Shown here piece after piece: positions 61,315-64,000 of a stretch of DNA of 64,000 nt; positions within the stretch are counted from its first letter, which is position 1; each line of letters starts with the position of its first letter. The stretch comes from Methylobacter sp. (lineage in GTDB: Bacteria > Pseudomonadota > Gammaproteobacteria > Methylococcales > Methylomonadaceae). Location of the stretch: positions 62,001 through 126,000 of the forward strand of contig JAUYMY010000024.1 in NCBI GenBank assembly GCA_030699385.1. The letters are read 5' to 3'. The notes beneath the pieces were generated by a model. The model was given only the letters and a program-made list of their open reading frames with translations. It had not been told where the DNA came from and did not search any database. The position numbers and the translations under genes were made by a program.

Positions 61315-61473
61315 TTATGCGTTACGGATGACCGGCAGCTGTTTTTTTCGCAAACGATACGCCGCTTGCTTGCAGGCATGACTGCAATAACGATGCTGAC
61401 GATAAGCCGCACCATCGGAATTGTAGTTATACGGATAAAACGGCTTACGGCAATAATCACATAAATATTTCAT
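61315..61473 (-). CDS. Small zinc-finger-like protein, copy 3
   Basis: A 52-residue protein from ATG 61473 to TAA 61315. It reads LCDYCRKPF then RYCSHACKQAAYRLRKK, i.e. CxxC followed by CxxxC with a basic helix. It belongs to the same family as the proteins at 51648 and 60236. It ends 33 bases from attR and is the last gene of the second element on this side. No standalone ribosome-binding site is strong. Confidence 0.72.
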   Translation of the reverse strand: MKYLCDYCRKPFYPYNYNSDGAAYRQHRYCSHACKQAAYRLRKKQLPVIRNA

Positions 61474-61828
61474 AATTTTTTTTATTATGCGTTACGAAAA
61501 TTGGCGTTATACCATCAAAAACTACGTTGTACTTCATCGGCTTTGAAATTTCGCTGCGCTCAACATTTTAAATTTCAGAGCACCTTCACGGTGCCCCGAT
61601 ACCCCCACCCGTTTAGTTGAAAAAATCATCATCAATACAAGGACAGTATAGCGAGTCGCAACCGCATCAAGCAGATTAGCGGTATCCAACAAAAAAAAGA
61701 CTTTGCAAAAACCATTAGATTTTTTTTGTCGGAGCCTCCGCGAATCAGCTTGACCCGGCTGCTTCTTCTCGCTGTTTTTTGCCTTGCATTAACGATTGAT
61801 TTTATTAATTTTTTTTACGAGGTGTGAA
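61474..61828. other. Intergenic region with hairpins, second element
   Basis: 355 bases without a convincing gene. It holds a hairpin GCACC-5-GGTGC near 61582-61596, a GAAATTT/AAATTTC inverted pair just before it, and long A/T runs. It lies between the divergent zinc-finger gene and the small gene at 61829, so it contains their promoters and possibly a replication signal; no exact site is called. Confidence 0.4.
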
Positions 61829-62062
61829 ATGAACGAATATAACTACAAAACACGCGAAGTACATACAGACATGCAGTTAATCGAGTTAACAAAAGAGTCA
61901 GGCTGGGAAATTTTAGGAGCCGGATTCAAATTAGAAACAACATTCACAGCAAAAGATATAAACAAACGATTGTGGAACGAAGTAACACCCTGGTTTAATT
62001 GGATAGCCATACCCTGCATAGACGATACAGAAATGTTCTGGCTCGCTCAAAAAGAAGTTTAA
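61829..62062 (+). CDS. Hypothetical protein, 77 residues
   Basis: From ATG 61829 with GAGGTG upstream (the frame is open from 61796). A soluble, mixed-charge protein rich in Trp (GWEILGAGFKLETTF, RLWNEVTPWFNWIAIP). No family recognised. It is the only plus-strand gene of the second element seen here. Confidence 0.55.
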   Translation: MNEYNYKTREVHTDMQLIELTKESGWEILGAGFKLETTFTAKDINKRLWNEVTPWFNWIAIPCIDDTEMFWLAQKEV

Positions 62063-62146
62063 AGTAAAGGCCAAGGACGGCTTTTAAATCCCCCTCCCTA
62101 CCTCCGAGCCGGGACTATGGGCAAACCCAAAAAATAAAAGAGTAAT

Positions 62147-62980
62147 TTATCGATAAGCACGCTCACGTTGCCAATAAGTGGCTACTGTTTTAACGCCACT
62201 AATGACCGGGGTTCCGGCATGACGCGTTAAAAGACACGGCTTCCCGGCTTCATCCACACTCGAAAAATAAACCGCCGAACCTTTACGCGGGTAAACATCA
62301 ACGCCGACTTCTGGAAATGAAGTTGATCCCCCGGCTTCAACATCCGACAAGTAAACGACGAAGGTTCCAACACGTTGGCCACCGCGTTTCAAATGCTTAG
62401 AACTTCCGGCGTTCTTCGGATCGAAATAGTCGAAATGCGGCTTGTATTGCTGGCCAACTTCATACTGCAAAACTTGGATGCCCTCCCCGTTTTCCAACGG
62501 CCACGCGTTCAGTGTAGAAAGTCGGCGTTCCATGTTGCCGATCAACTCGGTTTCAGACCGAGAAAAACAACAACCCGAACTGGTACGGTAATCACCCAAG
62601 ACACTCTCACCGCTTTCGATGTGAACAACGGTAGACGGCGCTATATTTTTGGCTATCGCCGCTTGTACTAATAAATCACACTCAGCAGCAGTTAATACGT
62701 TGTCGATCACGACCACATGAGGATTCATTAATTTAAAAACGACCTGAGCGGTAATATCGCCTAGATCAACTTGATTAGTTGTAACATTAATCAAAGGACG
62801 GTTAAGAGCCGGTGAAGTAAGCAGCTCCCGCGCTTCCGACAGCGCCATTAAAGCTTGTTCTTGTGTAAAGGTCGGAATCATGTGTTTAAGCATAGATTCT
62901 TGCGTGCAGGACTGTTCGACGTTGTGCAATATCCATTCCCGCCATTTATTTCCCGCGTAATTTAGTGCTGTAGCTGTCAT
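62147..62980 (-). CDS. Prolyl-4-hydroxylase-like 2-oxoglutarate/Fe(II) dioxygenase
   Basis: A 277-residue enzyme with a complete double-stranded beta-helix core: iron ligands His182 and Asp184 in YKPHFDYFDP, distal His254 in LLTRHAGTPV, and the 2-oxoglutarate-binding Lys264 in SGVKTVATYW. VGTFVVYLSDVEAGGSTSFP is the usual P4H strand. The N-terminal 80 residues are helical and unlike known P4Hs. The start overlaps the Zot stop (ATGA), so the two are translationally coupled. The target (a proline in a phage or host protein) is unknown. Confidence 0.9.
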   Translation of the reverse strand: MTATALNYAGNKWREWILHNVEQSCTQESMLKHMIPTFTQEQALMALSEARELLTSPALNRPLINVTTNQVDLGDITAQVVFKLMNPHVVVIDNVLTAAECDLLVQAAIAKNIAPSTVVHIESGESVLGDYRTSSGCCFSRSETELIGNMERRLSTLNAWPLENGEGIQVLQYEVGQQYKPHFDYFDPKNAGSSKHLKRGGQRVGTFVVYLSDVEAGGSTSFPEVGVDVYPRKGSAVYFSSVDEAGKPCLLTRHAGTPVISGVKTVATYWQRERAYR

Positions 62981-64000
62981 GGTTGATTACTCCCTAAAAT
63001 TAAAGGTTGTTCGATTTGATTTAAGTTGTTTTTGTTATTTTTATCGGTGGTTTTGGCTTGTAAATACGGGTTAAAACGATGGCCTTTAACGGCTTCTTTA
63101 CAATATTCTTGTGATACCTGATAGGGCGTAGCTTGGTTGGTGTAACACTGGCAATTGTCAGTAAGATTGTTTATGACGCAACCGGCAAGAATCGGCGCGG
63201 CAGTCACTTTAATTAAATGCGCATAAGCTGGGGCTGATTCGGGAATACCGGGAACGGTTGGAGTAAAATCGGGAAAGCTGGCTTTTGCGGGTGGTTTATA
63301 GCCGTTGGTGGTTGATTCGGTTTGATTGGAGTTTGAATTATTGGTTGTTAGTGCCGGGTCGCTCATTGTTTCGGTTGCCTGGGTCATTTTGCTTTTGATC
63401 CGATAAACCACAAAAAACACGGTGACGAGTGCAAGCACCAAGGCGGCAATGGTCACATAAAAACTAATCGGCTTGCGTTTGTCCTGTTTGGTGTGAACTT
63501 CGGCGGAGTCGTACATATCATAGACATGGGACGGCAACCGATACGGACGAATAACGGCATCCGATCTTGATTGAACGTCTTGTTTACATTCCGGCCATTC
63601 ATACTGTGTTCGACCAGACCAACGGGCAACTAAATGCACATGACGACCAACCAACAGCCGAATGAAATTATCGAACAAATGCGGCCCTTGTGAAATCAGC
63701 CAGAAATCAAGGCCATAATGGCGATGAGTTTCTAAACCGGTTACAGATTCAGGCGCTTTAGAACTGCCCACGCGTGGCCGCCATATCCGCTGAACTTCAT
63801 CAACTATGATTAAATCCCCGGCGCTTTTCCATTCCGGCCACTTTTCCACATATTTGGCATCGTCAGGAACGGTGGCACTTTGGCAAATATCACAAAGCTG
63901 GCTTTTACAATAAATGACTTCATGCGGGAAATTACGCAAACCACGCACACCATGAATGTAAATATGGCGATTGGGTTCAGTTTTGCGCAATTCCAAAAGC
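62977..64000 (-). CDS. Zot-family phage assembly ATPase, second lineage (5' part outside the window)
   Basis: The frame continues past the right edge, so the Walker A region is not visible. Within the window are RHIYIHGVRGL, a CxxC-containing insert (YCKSQLCDICQS), Walker B DLIIVDEVQRIW, a membrane helix near FYVTIAALVLALVTVFFVVY, and a C-terminal periplasmic part with CQCYTNQATPYQVSQEYC, a motif frequent in Zot proteins of beta- and gammaproteobacterial inoviruses. The C-terminus differs entirely from the Zot at 57267. Confidence 0.85.
   Translation of the reverse strand, partial: LLELRKTEPNRHIYIHGVRGLRNFPHEVIYCKSQLCDICQSATVPDDAKYVEKWPEWKSAGDLIIVDEVQRIWRPRVGSSKAPESVTGLETHRHYGLDFWLISQGPHLFDNFIRLLVGRHVHLVARWSGRTQYEWPECKQDVQSRSDAVIRPYRLPSHVYDMYDSAEVHTKQDKRKPISFYVTIAALVLALVTVFFVVYRIKSKMTQATETMSDPALTTNNSNSNQTESTTNGYKPPAKASFPDFTPTVPGIPESAPAYAHLIKVTAAPILAGCVINNLTDNCQCYTNQATPYQVSQEYCKEAVKGHRFNPYLQAKTTDKNNKNNLNQIEQPLILGSNQP

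Larger units (their letters stand above)
61283..64000 (-). mobile_element. Part of a second inovirus-like element
   Basis: Directly right of attR are phage-type genes, mainly on the minus strand: a small zinc-finger protein, a prolyl-4-hydroxylase-like gene and a Zot-family ATPase of a different lineage from the one at 57267. The element continues past the window. Its other boundary and whether it shares the dif arm cannot be seen. Tandem dif-integrated filamentous elements are known from Vibrio; here the two are not duplicates. Confidence 0.7.

Noticed and set aside
61272-61460. 62-residue minus-strand frame ending inside attR
   Set aside because: It overlaps the zinc-finger gene at 61315-61473 in another frame and lacks protein-like composition; judged a shadow.
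50923-64000. Diversity-generating retroelement near the variable adsorption gene
   Set aside because: No reverse transcriptase frame and no template/variable repeat pair with adenine-specific differences were seen.

Overview
The window looks like a chromosomal segment of a gammaproteobacterium. The gene set (mla genes beside murA and hisG, short-form HisG, MrcB-type PBP1b, RsmD with paired M16 peptidases, MltD/RNase HI, AguB, SulP-carbonic anhydrase fusion, cytochrome c4) and the many GC-rich dispersed palindromes resemble Methylococcales (methanotroph) genomes. No diagnostic methane-oxidation gene is present, so the order-level guess is an inference.

Layout. Positions 1-5.2 kb, mostly minus strand: the start of an HDOD protein, hisG, murA, mlaB-mlaD-mlaE-mlaF (no mlaC), then an antitoxin with a truncated toxin stub. 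5.2-11 kb, plus strand: a large Hsp70-like protein, a small membrane protein and PBP1b. 11-20.2 kb, minus strand: cytochrome c4, a frameshifted hicB, two large repeat-built exported proteins (Calx-beta type and VCBS/cadherin-like type), an M23 peptidase, a 56-residue membrane protein and a transglutaminase-like protein, with several REP-like hairpins between them. 20.4-23.1 kb, plus strand: a TolC-type efflux protein and an outer-membrane barrel. 23.1-38.7 kb: housekeeping and repair genes (rsmD, two M16 peptidases, rlmA, rnhA, mltD, bfd-like, fructosamine kinase, YgjP-like peptidase, aguB, DUF3422, a QseBC-like two-component system). 38.8-50.9 kb: SulP-carbonic anhydrase, a thermonuclease-like protein, an acyltransferase, recJ, ppiC-bolA-yciI-yciB, and a methyltransferase and lipoprotein next to the terminus.

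At 50,923 the chromosome meets a dif-like site, and a second dif-like site lies at 61,255. Between them is a complete filamentous prophage (inovirus) of about 10.3 kb that carries no integrase and so presumably uses host XerC/XerD. It has a DUF3693-like repressor, an early operon with a zinc-finger protein, a II/X-family replication protein, a probable ssDNA-binding protein, two tiny membrane proteins, a pVIII-like major coat protein, a pIII/TspB-like adsorption protein with tandem repeats, a pVI-like protein, a Zot (pI) assembly ATPase, and an accessory module (KfrA-like coiled-coil protein, AT-rich operator array, DUF29 protein, second zinc-finger protein). To the right, from 61,283 to the window end, is part of a second, unrelated inovirus-like element on the other strand: a Zot gene translationally coupled to a prolyl-4-hydroxylase-like dioxygenase, and a third zinc-finger protein.

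The most striking observation is that the repressor reading frame runs through the attachment site. In the integrated state the chromosomal XerD arm supplies its stop codon. In the reconstructed circular phage the same frame stays open for 38 more codons, adding a second hydrophobic segment and overlapping the start of the next gene. This has the architecture of an integration-dependent repressor switch, built here on dif/Xer.
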